Shown: in pieces, positions 56,922 through 64,000 of the stretch
How positions within the stretch are numbered: position 1 is the first letter of the stretch
Layout of the letters: each line of letters begins with the position of its first letter
Source: Microbacterium flavescens
Lineage (GTDB): Bacteria; Actinomycetota; Actinomycetes; Actinomycetales; Microbacteriaceae
Reading direction: 5' to 3'
Length of the DNA: 64,000 nucleotides
NCBI RefSeq assembly: GCF_018588945.1
Contig: NZ_JAFIWA010000004.1
Coordinates: 1-64,000 of the forward strand
Notes under the pieces: generated by a model
Told to the model about the DNA's origin: nothing
Seen by the model: the letters and a program-made list of their open reading frames with translations, nothing else
Databases searched by the model: none
Position numbers and translations under genes: made by a program

Positions 56922-58479
56922 CGGTGTCTCCCTGGGGACGGCTCAGTTCGGGCGCTTGGCCCGGTTCGACGACCAGGAACTGTCCCATCATGCCCTGGTC
57001 CTCGTGCCACAGCAGGTGGCAGTGATACATGTACGGAGTGGTCGGATCGGCGTAGTCCTCGAACCGCACGAGCAGCCGGTACTCGCGGTCCTGTTCGAGT
57101 GCGATCGTGTCCTTCCAGCCCGACAGGCGCGGCGGAGGCTCTCGCCCGTCCACGCTCAGCACGCGGAACTGCGTGTCGTGCACGTGGAACGAGTGAGGCA
57201 GCGGGTTCTCGTTGCGCACGCTCCACACTTCGCTGGTGTCGACGGTCGAGACGAAGTCCGCCCGTCCGAGGTCCATCTGCCGGTCGTTGATGTTGAGGCC
57301 TGACATGACGAACGAGCGGTGGGCCGCGGCATCCGATTCCTTCGCTCTCGGCAGGTCGGCAAGCGCTCCCGGCAGCTCAAGGGATGGGGCGAGGGATGCC
57401 GCGGCCCGCAGCTCCAGCACGTCGAAGGTCGCACCACCGGCGTGAAGCGCCGGATCCGGAGCCTGAGACTGCAGGACGACCCGCTCGCCGGGCGACAGGG
57501 CGACGACTATCTCGGCCCGTTCCCCTGGTGACAGCGGGATGCTGGTCGACGGGACGGGGGCATCGAGCAGCCCGCCGTCGCTGCCGATGAGCGCGAACTC
57601 CCGACCGTCGGCGAACGTGAAGTCGTACATCCGCGCGCTCGACCCGTTGAGGAGCCGCAGACGCACGAGCTCGGTGGACACATCGAGGAACGGGCCGACT
57701 GTGCCGTTGACGAGGATCGTGTCGCCGAGGACACCGTCGAACTGCATCCCCAGTCCGCCGGCGAAAGCGCCGTCAGCGCCGAACGAACGGTCCTGCACGA
57801 TGATGGGGATGTCGTCGACGCCGTAGTCCCGCGGAAGAGCCAGTGCGGACTCCTCCTCGTCCTGGACGATGAACATCCCCGCCAGTCCCGCGTCGACCTG
57901 CTCGCGGGTGCGCCCGTGGAGGTGCGGGTGGTACCACAGCGAAGCGGCCGGCTGATCGACCGTCCACTCCGGCTGCCAGTCAGCACCGGCGGCGATCGGC
58001 GAGTGCGGCCCGCCGTCCATGGCCGCGGGGAGGTGCATCCCGTGCCAGTGCACGGTCGTGCTCTCCGCGAGGCTGTTGGTGACGTCCACGCGCACCCGCT
58101 CGCCGCGCGTCGCGACGAGCGTCGGCCCGAGGTACGAGCCGTTGTAGCCGAGCGTCGGCGTCTCGCTGCCCGGGAGGAACGACGTGCGCCCTTCCCGGGC
58201 CTCGAGATCGAATACGCGCACGCCGTCCTCCACCGTGGAGGGCGCGAGCTCGGGGATCCGCAGCGGTTCGTCGAACGCGACCGCGCCCGCCGCGGGCGGA
58301 GTCGGCCGCGCGCTGTTCGTCGAGAACCACGTGACTCCCGCCGCGATGACGAGGAGCACGACGACGAGCGGAACGGCGATCAGGATCGCCGCGAGCCGCC
58401 TGCGACGGCGCCGGGGCACGGCAGCCGGCGGCGCAGGCGGAGTAGGCGGAGAGGGTGGCGAGGGCAGAGCGGAAACCAT
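56902..58479 (-). CDS. Multicopper oxidase, membrane-anchored
   Basis: A 525-aa three-domain multicopper oxidase. The copper ligands are H144-W-H146, H184-P-H186, HSFHVHDTQF and the C-terminal H486-C487-H488 with H492 and M497, giving a type 1 copper with an axial Met as in CueO. The N-terminus is Pro-rich, then RRRRRR and a hydrophobic segment (about 29-50), so it is probably anchored outside the cell. The tail ends DDHHDH. The ATG at 58479 is preferred over the longer frame. Likely substrates are Cu(I) or phenolic compounds. It overlaps the histidine kinase gene. Confidence 0.92.
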   Translation of the reverse strand: MVSALPSPPSPPTPPAPPAAVPRRRRRRLAAILIAVPLVVVLLVIAAGVTWFSTNSARPTPPAAGAVAFDEPLRIPELAPSTVEDGVRVFDLEAREGRTSFLPGSETPTLGYNGSYLGPTLVATRGERVRVDVTNSLAESTTVHWHGMHLPAAMDGGPHSPIAAGADWQPEWTVDQPAASLWYHPHLHGRTREQVDAGLAGMFIVQDEEESALALPRDYGVDDIPIIVQDRSFGADGAFAGGLGMQFDGVLGDTILVNGTVGPFLDVSTELVRLRLLNGSSARMYDFTFADGREFALIGSDGGLLDAPVPSTSIPLSPGERAEIVVALSPGERVVLQSQAPDPALHAGGATFDVLELRAAASLAPSLELPGALADLPRAKESDAAAHRSFVMSGLNINDRQMDLGRADFVSTVDTSEVWSVRNENPLPHSFHVHDTQFRVLSVDGREPPPRLSGWKDTIALEQDREYRLLVRFEDYADPTTPYMYHCHLLWHEDQGMMGQFLVVEPGQAPELSRPQGDTDDHHDH

Positions 58480-58571
58480 GCCTCCAGCCTCGCGAGACCG
58501 GCCGGGCGGCGGCATCCGACCCCCTCCCGAACGGGAAGGGGGGTTGTCCCCCGGATCCGCCGGCGGGTGGG

Positions 58572-60077
58572 CTAGGCGAGGTGCGTGAGCCGACCGCCGA
58601 GCAGCGTCGCCGCGACGGTCATGCCGCGCAGCTGCGCGTCGGTCGCGGTGAGCGGATCGTGCGCGCACAGGACGAGGTCGGCGCGCGCCCCGGGCTCGAT
58701 CCGCGCAGGACTTGCGGACCCGCCGTGCGTCGAGGCGCCGAGCGCGATGTCGGCTGGCACGCTCTGCGTCGCCTGCCACGGCTCGCGACCGTCACGCGTG
58801 CGGTAGACCGCCGCGGCCATCGCCGACCACGGGTCGAGCGGCGACACGGGCGCATCGGATCCGAAAAGCAGGTTCGCGCCCGAGTCGGCGAGCGACCTGA
58901 GCGGATACGGCTGAGCGGTCTGATCCGCCCAGATCGAGTCCGTGAGGTCGCGGTCGTCGATCGCGTGCTCGGGCTGTACGCTCGCGCCGACCCCCAGGCG
59001 TGCGAACCGCGGGATGTCGGCGTGCGCGACCAGCTGGGCGTGCTCGATCGTGCCCCATGCACCCGTCGCGGCGAAGGCGTCGAGCGCGGCGGAGTTCGCG
59101 ACGTCGCCGATCGCGTGGATCGCGGAGGCGATGCCGACGCCCGTCGCGCGCGTCATCAGGTCGACGAGCGTCGCCGTGTCGACCGTGAGCATCCCGTGAT
59201 TGTGCGGGTCGCCCGGGTAGGCGTGCGAGGTCGCCGCGGTGCGCGTTCCGAGGGATCCGTCCGTGATCACCTTGAGCGGGCCGACGCGTGCCAGATCGGA
59301 TGCCGCGCCCCGAGCCGCGTCGCCGGTCTGCAGTCCCTCGGCGATGGCGCGGTCCAGGTACTCCGGGTAGATCCCGAACTCCACGCGCAGCGCGTCGAAG
59401 CCGTGGGACATGCGCCGCGCCCACGCCTCCTCGTTCCACGCCATGTCGAGGTCGACCAGCCCGACGACGCCACGGGTCGCGGCATCCCGAGCCATCTTCT
59501 CGACCAGCGGATCGGCGATCTCCGACGGCACCGCGTTGAGCCGGCGCGAGATCTCGAATGCAGGATCCTCGCGGAGGATGCCGAATCCGTCGGGTTCGAA
59601 GCCCTCCCGTCGCAGAGCGGCGGTGTTGAGCCAGACGCTGTGCACGTCGGCGTTGATCAGGTAGGTCGGCACGTCGCCGGTCGCGGCGTCGAGCAGATCG
59701 AGCGTGGGAGTGTCGCCCCACAGCGCATCGCGGAACCCTGTGCCGACGCGGCGCCCGTCGGGCAGCGGAGCGGCGGCGCCGATGATCGCGGCGGCCTGGG
59801 CGGCGGACGCGGCCCCGCCGAGGGGCTCGCGCTGCGCCGCCAGGGCCCACTGGACCACGTGGACGTGGTGGTCCCAGAGTCCGGGGATCAGCCACGCGCC
59901 GCCGGCGTCGAGCACGGCACCGCGCCGGGGCAAGGCGCCTGCCGGTGCGATGTCGACCACGAAGCCGTCGGCCAGGTGGACGTCGACGGGCTCGTCGAGG
60001 AACGGGTCGGTGCGCTCTGCTCCGGAGAGACGAGCGCCGGTGATCACGGCGGGGCTGTCCCCGCGCGCGACGCTCAT
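58572..60077 (-). CDS. Metal-dependent amidohydrolase (YtcJ-like)
   Basis: A 501-aa amidohydrolase superfamily enzyme. The N-terminal composite beta domain leads to IPGLWDHHVHVVQW, where two His bind metal. The YtcJ-like pattern continues with KVITDGSLGTRTAATSHAY, IHAIGDVANSAALDAF, IEHAQLVAHADIPRFA, and LFGSDAPVSPLDPW with the catalytic Asp. A C-terminal ARADLVLCAHDPL closes the beta domain. The substrate is probably an exocyclic amide, but is not known. Its start overlaps the stop of the PaiB-like gene. Confidence 0.88.
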   Translation of the reverse strand: MSVARGDSPAVITGARLSGAERTDPFLDEPVDVHLADGFVVDIAPAGALPRRGAVLDAGGAWLIPGLWDHHVHVVQWALAAQREPLGGAASAAQAAAIIGAAAPLPDGRRVGTGFRDALWGDTPTLDLLDAATGDVPTYLINADVHSVWLNTAALRREGFEPDGFGILREDPAFEISRRLNAVPSEIADPLVEKMARDAATRGVVGLVDLDMAWNEEAWARRMSHGFDALRVEFGIYPEYLDRAIAEGLQTGDAARGAASDLARVGPLKVITDGSLGTRTAATSHAYPGDPHNHGMLTVDTATLVDLMTRATGVGIASAIHAIGDVANSAALDAFAATGAWGTIEHAQLVAHADIPRFARLGVGASVQPEHAIDDRDLTDSIWADQTAQPYPLRSLADSGANLLFGSDAPVSPLDPWSAMAAAVYRTRDGREPWQATQSVPADIALGASTHGGSASPARIEPGARADLVLCAHDPLTATDAQLRGMTVAATLLGGRLTHLA

Positions 60078-60715
60078 CGAGCCGCCTGCCGGGTGTCGAG
60101 GTCGCGGCGCATCTCACCGGCGAGACGCGGATCGGCATAGGCGCCCGCTCCCACCTCGAGCTCGGCGATGATCGTCTCGACGACGTCGTCCGGGCGGTTC
60201 TGGCTCAGCTTGCGCTTGGCGACGACGCGGGTCGGCGTGAGCCGGAAGCCGACGGTGCCGCGCTCGAGCTTGGTGACGTACTCGGGGTCGTTCGGCGGCT
60301 CCCACAGCAGGCGGGGCTGCGGCATCCCGCCCTCGAAGCGTGCCACCAGGCGGTCGAGGACCTCGAGGTTCTCGTCCGCGGTGAGGAGCTCAGGGATGCC
60401 GGTCAGGTGCGCCGAGACGAAGTTCCAGGTCGGCACATTGGGCCCCTCGGGGTACCAGCCGGGCGAGATGTAGCCGTGGGGACCCTGCACCACCACGAGA
60501 AGCTCACGCTCGCCGAGTCCGTGGATCATGTCGTCGGGCCGGCCGACATGCCCGACGATCGTCAGGTCGTCACGGTCCTCATCGAGGAGGACGGCGTAGT
60601 GCGAGGCCACGAGTCCGGCCTCGGTGTGACTGACGAGGGTGACCCAGGGGTTGAGGTCGATGAGACGGCGCAGCTCGCCCACATCCGTCATGGCGAAGCT
60701 CGGGTTCTGACGCAT
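60074..60715 (-). CDS. PaiB-like FMN-binding protein
   Basis: A 213-aa split-barrel flavin-binding protein of the PaiB family, annotated as a negative transcriptional regulator in Bacillus. Typical blocks are NPWVTLVSHTEAGLVASHYA, VVVQGPHGYISPGWYP and VPTWNFVSAHLTG, which form the FMN site. No HTH is seen, so a direct DNA-binding role is doubtful; these proteins may be FMN oxidoreductases or heme-linked. The start overlaps nothing; the stop overlaps the amidohydrolase gene (ATGA). Confidence 0.9.
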   Translation of the reverse strand: MRQNPSFAMTDVGELRRLIDLNPWVTLVSHTEAGLVASHYAVLLDEDRDDLTIVGHVGRPDDMIHGLGERELLVVVQGPHGYISPGWYPEGPNVPTWNFVSAHLTGIPELLTADENLEVLDRLVARFEGGMPQPRLLWEPPNDPEYVTKLERGTVGFRLTPTRVVAKRKLSQNRPDDVVETIIAELEVGAGAYADPRLAGEMRRDLDTRQAAR

Positions 60716-60736
60716 GAGGACCAGCCTAGGGTCGGC

Positions 60737-61738
60737 TCAGCGCTGGCAGTTCGGGCACCAGTAGAGCTTGCGCGTGGCGACCTCTTCGACCACGATCTCC
60801 GTGCCGCAGATCCGGCACGGCAGCCCCGCGCGGTGGTACACCCAGTGCCGGTCGTCGCGGCTCGCCATCGCGCGCCGGTACGCCTCGGGATCGAGATCGT
60901 CCATCGTCATCATCTGCCCGGTCTCGACGCCGATGGCGAGCAGGCGCACCCAGTCGCGCCAGAGCCCCCGCACGGTCTCCTCAGGCACATCGCGACCCGG
61001 TGTGTGCGGGTTCTGCCGAGCCCGGAACAGCAGCTCGGCGCGGTAGACGTTGCCGATCCCGCTCACGACGGACTGGTCCATCAGCAGCAGCCCGATCGAG
61101 GTCGGCTTGCGCCGCACGACGGCCGTGAACCGCTCCTCGCCCTGGGCGACATCGTCCACGAGCGGATCCGGACCGAGCTTCGCGATCGTCGCGGCGACGT
61201 CGTCGGCGGTCACCAGCTCGCACGCCGTCGGTCCGCGCAGGTCGGCGGCGGTGAGGGAGGTGAGCAGGCGCAGCCGCACCTGCCCGACCACGGGCGGTGG
61301 CCAGTCGTCTCCGTCGTCGGCGAGGCCGGTCGTCTGCTCCGACATGCGCACGTGCACGCGCGCCCGGCGCGGTGCGCCGATCGAGCTCAGCGAGTTCTCT
61401 CCCGCGTCGTCGAGGATCGGCTCGTCGCCGAGGTCGGTGCCGCGCTGGTTCGTGTGCCCCATGCGGCCGTTCGCCGATGCGATGGTCGGATCGACGAGGA
61501 TCTCGCCCGCGAAGTCCCACGCGCCGTACATGCCCAGGTGGACGCGCAGCCAGAAGTCGTCGTCGAACTCGAGGAACATCTGCTTGCCCACCGCGCGCAC
61601 GGCCGTGGCGGTGCGTCCGTCGATGATGGCGGCACCCTCGGCGAAGCGCCCCTGCGGACTCGACGCAGAGACGCGGCGACCGACGAAATTGCGGTCGAAC
61701 TGACGCGCGATGCGGTGGACGGAATGGCCCTCGGGCAT
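60737..61738 (-). CDS. Fpg/Nei family DNA glycosylase (endonuclease VIII-like)
   Basis: A 333-aa base-excision repair enzyme. The N-terminus MPEGHSVHRIARQF has the catalytic Pro2 and Glu3 and the GHSVHR form typical of actinobacterial Nei. The helix-two-turn-helix core is DQSVVSGIGNVYRAELLF. The C-terminal zinc finger has CRIC and CPNC pairs (about 310-331). It removes oxidised pyrimidines and nicks the abasic site. The ATG at 61738 lies seven bases after the rpiB stop. Confidence 0.94.
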   Translation of the reverse strand: MPEGHSVHRIARQFDRNFVGRRVSASSPQGRFAEGAAIIDGRTATAVRAVGKQMFLEFDDDFWLRVHLGMYGAWDFAGEILVDPTIASANGRMGHTNQRGTDLGDEPILDDAGENSLSSIGAPRRARVHVRMSEQTTGLADDGDDWPPPVVGQVRLRLLTSLTAADLRGPTACELVTADDVAATIAKLGPDPLVDDVAQGEERFTAVVRRKPTSIGLLLMDQSVVSGIGNVYRAELLFRARQNPHTPGRDVPEETVRGLWRDWVRLLAIGVETGQMMTMDDLDPEAYRRAMASRDDRHWVYHRAGLPCRICGTEIVVEEVATRKLYWCPNCQR

Positions 61739-61745
61739 CGCTCGG

Positions 61746-62291
61746 TCAGCCCGCCTCGGGGTCGAACGAGCTGTCGTCGGCGTCGAGCACGTCGGGCTGA
61801 CCCGGCGTGGCGCGCGGGTCTGGCTCCAGCGCGCCGTCCTCCTCGTACGCCGCGAGCTGCGCGATGCGGCGCGCGTGGCGCTCCTCGCCCGAGAACGGCG
61901 TGGCGATGAAGCGATCGATGAACGATGCCGCCTCCTCGAACGTGTGCTGCCGGGCGCCGATCGCGATGACGTTCGCGTCGTTGTGCTCGCGTGCGAGCTC
62001 GGCGGTCGCGATGCTCCACGCGAGCGCCGCGCGAACGCCGACGACCTTGTTCGCGGCGATCTGCTCGCCGTTGCCCGATCCGCCGAACACGACGCCGAGG
62101 GTCTCGATGCCCGCCGCCTGGTCGCGCACCACGGCCTGCGCCGCGCGGATGCAGAACGCCGGGTAGTCGTCCACCGGGTCGTACTCGATCGGACCGTGGT
62201 CGACCACCTCGTGGCCGGCGGCGGCCAGGTGGTGCTGAAGCTGGGTGGAGAACTCGAGGCCGGCGTGGTCGGTCGCGATGTGGATGCGCAT
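61746..62291 (-). CDS. rpiB: Ribose-5-phosphate isomerase B
   Basis: A 181-aa RpiB that converts ribulose 5-phosphate and ribose 5-phosphate in the pentose phosphate pathway. The start MRIHIATDHAGLEF is typical. The active-site loop is FGGSGNGEQIAANK with Glu76. E. coli RpiB uses a Cys here; the Glu form is that of the mycobacterial enzyme. A C-terminal acidic tail of about 25 residues extends past the core. It is followed by the Nei gene at seven bases. Confidence 0.94.
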   Translation of the reverse strand: MRIHIATDHAGLEFSTQLQHHLAAAGHEVVDHGPIEYDPVDDYPAFCIRAAQAVVRDQAAGIETLGVVFGGSGNGEQIAANKVVGVRAALAWSIATAELAREHNDANVIAIGARQHTFEEAASFIDRFIATPFSGEERHARRIAQLAAYEEDGALEPDPRATPGQPDVLDADDSSFDPEAG

Positions 62292-62365
62292 GGGCTCAAT
62301 CCTAGGGAGCGGCGCACGGGCGCCTCGGGCAGGTTTCGGGCGGTGGATCGGGGTCAGCGGGGCGG

Positions 62366-63580
62366 TCAGGGGGCGATGCCGGCCGCCGCGGGCTTGAACC
62401 CCGCGCGCACGTTCTCGCAGCAGGCCGGGCGGCAGACGTCGAACCAGGGTCCGAGATCGGTCACGTGCGGCCGATCCGCCGCCGCGGTGCCGCGCAGGCG
62501 CTCCTCGACGAGGTCGATGAGACCCGATACGAACACCGGGTCGACGCCCGGAGTGGGCGTGCGCACCGAGCGCAGGCCCACCTCGGCTGCGGCATCCGTC
62601 GCCTCGGTGTCGAGATCCCACAGGACCTCCATGTGGTCGCTCATGAACCCGAGCGGCACGATCGCGACCGCCTGGACGCCGGCGGCGGGCAGATCGGCGA
62701 TGACGTCGTTGACGTCGGGCTCGAGCCACGGCTGGCTCGGCGGTCCGGAGCGCGACTGGTACACGAGCTCCCAGCCGGCGCGCGCGGCGGCGGGGATCTC
62801 GGCGGCGACCGCCGACATGACCACCTCCGCGACGGCGAGGTGCTGCGCGGCGTACGCTCCGCCGTCGCCGAAGTCGCGGTGGTGCGGGTCGCCTTCGCGA
62901 GGCCCCGAGCGCTGGGCGTCTGCCGTCGGGATGCTGTGGGTCGAGAACAGCACGCGGACGGCCTCGGGAGGAAGGCCGTCCGCCAGGAAGGCGCCGACCG
63001 CATCGCGCACGCCGTCGATGAACGGCTGCACGAACCCGGGGTGGTCGAAGAACTGCCGGACCTTGTCGATCGTCACCGATCCCGCCAGGCCGGTGGCGTC
63101 GAGCACGCGCGCGAAGTCCTCGCGATACTGGCGGCAGCTCGAGAACGAGGAGTACGCGCTGGTGGCGAGGGCGAGCAGGCGGGAGTGACCGGATGCCGCG
63201 GCATCCTGCACCGCCTCCTCCAGATACGGAGCCCAGTTGCGGTTCCCCCAGTAGACGGGCAGATCGAGGCTGCGCGAGGCGAGCTCGGCCTCGAGCGCCG
63301 CCTTGAGGGCCCGGTTCTGCGCGTTGATCGGGCTGACGCCGTCGAAGTGCCGGTAGTGGTGCGCGACCTCTTCGAGGCGCTCATCGGGGATGCCCCGCCC
63401 GCGCGTCACATTCCGCAGGAACGGGATGACGTCGTCCTGCCCCTCCGGACCCCCGAAGCCGGCGAGCAGGAGCCCGTCATAGGCGACCTGCACCTCGACA
63501 TGCGGGGCTCCGGATGCCGCGGCCGGCGATGCGAACGGAACGGTCGGGACGTGGTCGCTGAGCGGCTCGGCAGGTGTCAC
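62366..63580 (-). CDS. hemH: Ferrochelatase (actinobacterial coproporphyrin type)
   Basis: A 404-aa ferrochelatase that inserts Fe(II) into coproporphyrin III in the actinobacterial heme pathway. LLAGFGGPEGQDDVIPFL starts the core; STHSIP holds the catalytic-type His; YQSRSGPPSQPWLEPDV is conserved. The C-terminal CRPACCEN together with the SSCRQYRED Cys matches the [2Fe-2S] ligands of actinobacterial enzymes. The GTG at 63580 follows GGAGGG directly, so the exact start is uncertain; a later GTG may be used. An ArsR-type regulator is divergent from it. Confidence 0.93.
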   Translation of the reverse strand: MTPAEPLSDHVPTVPFASPAAASGAPHVEVQVAYDGLLLAGFGGPEGQDDVIPFLRNVTRGRGIPDERLEEVAHHYRHFDGVSPINAQNRALKAALEAELASRSLDLPVYWGNRNWAPYLEEAVQDAAASGHSRLLALATSAYSSFSSCRQYREDFARVLDATGLAGSVTIDKVRQFFDHPGFVQPFIDGVRDAVGAFLADGLPPEAVRVLFSTHSIPTADAQRSGPREGDPHHRDFGDGGAYAAQHLAVAEVVMSAVAAEIPAAARAGWELVYQSRSGPPSQPWLEPDVNDVIADLPAAGVQAVAIVPLGFMSDHMEVLWDLDTEATDAAAEVGLRSVRTPTPGVDPVFVSGLIDLVEERLRGTAAADRPHVTDLGPWFDVCRPACCENVRAGFKPAAAGIAP

Positions 63581-63626
63581 CCCTCCATCCTGACACCCCG
63601 TAGAGAAAGCCGACCCGTTCGACCGG

Positions 63627-63632
63627 TATGAT
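63627..63632 (+). promoter_or_regulatory. Possible -10 of the ArsR-type gene
   Basis: TATGAT lies nine bases before the ATG at 63642. The short distance suggests a very short or absent leader. No clear -35. Confidence 0.4.
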
Positions 63633-63641
63633 GGCTTCATC

Positions 63642-64000
63642 ATGTCGCTAAGCCGCCAGCAGCGCCCGCTGTACGAAGTCAAGGCCGGACTCTTCAAGGG
63701 CCTCGCACACCCCTTCCGCATCCGCATCCTCGAGCTGCTCGCCGCGGCCCCCGAGGTGAGCGTCGCAGTCCTCCAGCAGGAAACGGGGCTCGAGGCATCC
63801 CATCTCTCGCAGCACCTCGCCGTCCTGCGCCGCCATCGCCTCGTCGAGTCGGAGCGCCGCGCGAGCCACGTCTACTACCGCTTGGCGGATGAGAAGGTCG
63901 CCGAGCTGCTCGCGGTCGCCCGCGCGCTGCTCAGAGACATCGTCCGCAGCGACGGAGCCCGCCTGGCCGACGTCGACGGACTGCCCGAGCTCGCGTCACC
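63642..64000 (+). CDS. ArsR family transcriptional regulator (3' part outside the window)
   Basis: The first 119 codons of a winged-helix regulator. LFKGLAHPFRIRILELLAAA and VAVLQQETGLEASHLSQHLAVLRRHRLVESERRASHVYYRL give the full ArsR DNA-binding domain. The ELCVCD-type metal motif is absent in the visible part. It is cut by the window end after a segment LARDIV-like helix, so a C-terminal domain (for example a transporter or rhodanese domain) cannot be excluded. It is divergent from ferrochelatase, separated by 61 bases. Confidence 0.88.
   Translation, partial: MSLSRQQRPLYEVKAGLFKGLAHPFRIRILELLAAAPEVSVAVLQQETGLEASHLSQHLAVLRRHRLVESERRASHVYYRLADEKVAELLAVARALLRDIVRSDGARLADVDGLPELAS

Noticed and set aside
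63192..63207. Palindrome GGATGCCGCGGCATCC as a terminator or operator
   Set aside because: It lies inside the hemH coding sequence and encodes ordinary residues (AAASGH region). It is listed only as a copy of the over-represented motif.

Overview
The window looks like chromosomal core sequence of a high-GC actinobacterium, most likely a Microbacteriaceae member close to Microbacterium. This rests on GC-rich codon use, GTG starts, the ileS T-box leader, the tig-clpP1-clpP2-clpX order, the rplU-rpmA-obg-proB-proA-nadD-rsfS order, a ferrochelatase with C-terminal cysteines, and the many copies of GGATGCC/GGCATCC. I see about 56 protein genes, three tRNA genes, one T-box leader and several hairpin terminators. 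I see no insertion sequence, prophage, CRISPR array or rRNA.

Layout. 0-3.4 kb, minus: Fe-S assembly operon sufB-sufD-Rieske protein-sufC, with sufC cut by the window edge. 3.6-5.1 kb, plus: heme A synthase ctaA and a small membrane protein. 5.1-9.6 kb, minus: an AidB-like protein coupled to a zinc metallopeptidase, a PQQ-type sugar dehydrogenase lipoprotein and a VOC protein. 9.7-16.6 kb, minus: tRNA-Ala, then rsfS, a 400-aa membrane protein, nadD, a 74-aa membrane protein, proA, proB, obg, rpmA and rplU (listed against transcription). 17-20.9 kb: rne on minus; a DUF4031 protein, a VKOR-family protein and a frameshifted lipoprotein on plus. 21-26.8 kb, minus: T-box, ileS, folC, DUF4233 protein and ndk in transcription order. 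26.8-31.8 kb, minus: a complete peptide-type ABC importer.

32-35.5 kb, plus: pentapeptide-repeat protein, valS and a small protein. 35.5-37.8 kb, minus: repressor, 69-aa protein and MFS exporter, translationally coupled. Two inverted repeats separate this operon from an M3 oligopeptidase on plus. 40-43.2 kb, minus: hydrolase-LuxR fusion, double-hotdog protein and epoxide hydrolase. 43.2-48.2 kb, minus: tRNA-Pro, tig, a TPR protein, clpP1, clpP2 and clpX. 48.3-54.8 kb: NTF2-like protein, tRNA-Gly, LCP-family protein, hydrolase, gamma carbonic anhydrase, acyltransferase and dps. 54.8-58.5 kb, minus: multicopper oxidase overlapping a NarL-type two-component pair. 58.5-64 kb: amidohydrolase, PaiB-like protein, Nei glycosylase, rpiB and ferrochelatase on minus, and an ArsR regulator on plus cut by the window end.

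Most content is housekeeping: cofactor assembly, translation, proteolysis, RNA decay and central metabolism. Nearly every operon uses 1-4 base stop/start overlaps (ATGA, GTGA, TGATG), so translational coupling is the rule here. I found no clearly new multi-gene system. The items most worth a second look are the repressor/69-aa protein/MFS cassette with its palindromic operators, a repeated short linear motif in the 400-aa membrane protein, the structured leaders of ileS, rne and rplU, and the over-represented GGATGCC motif.
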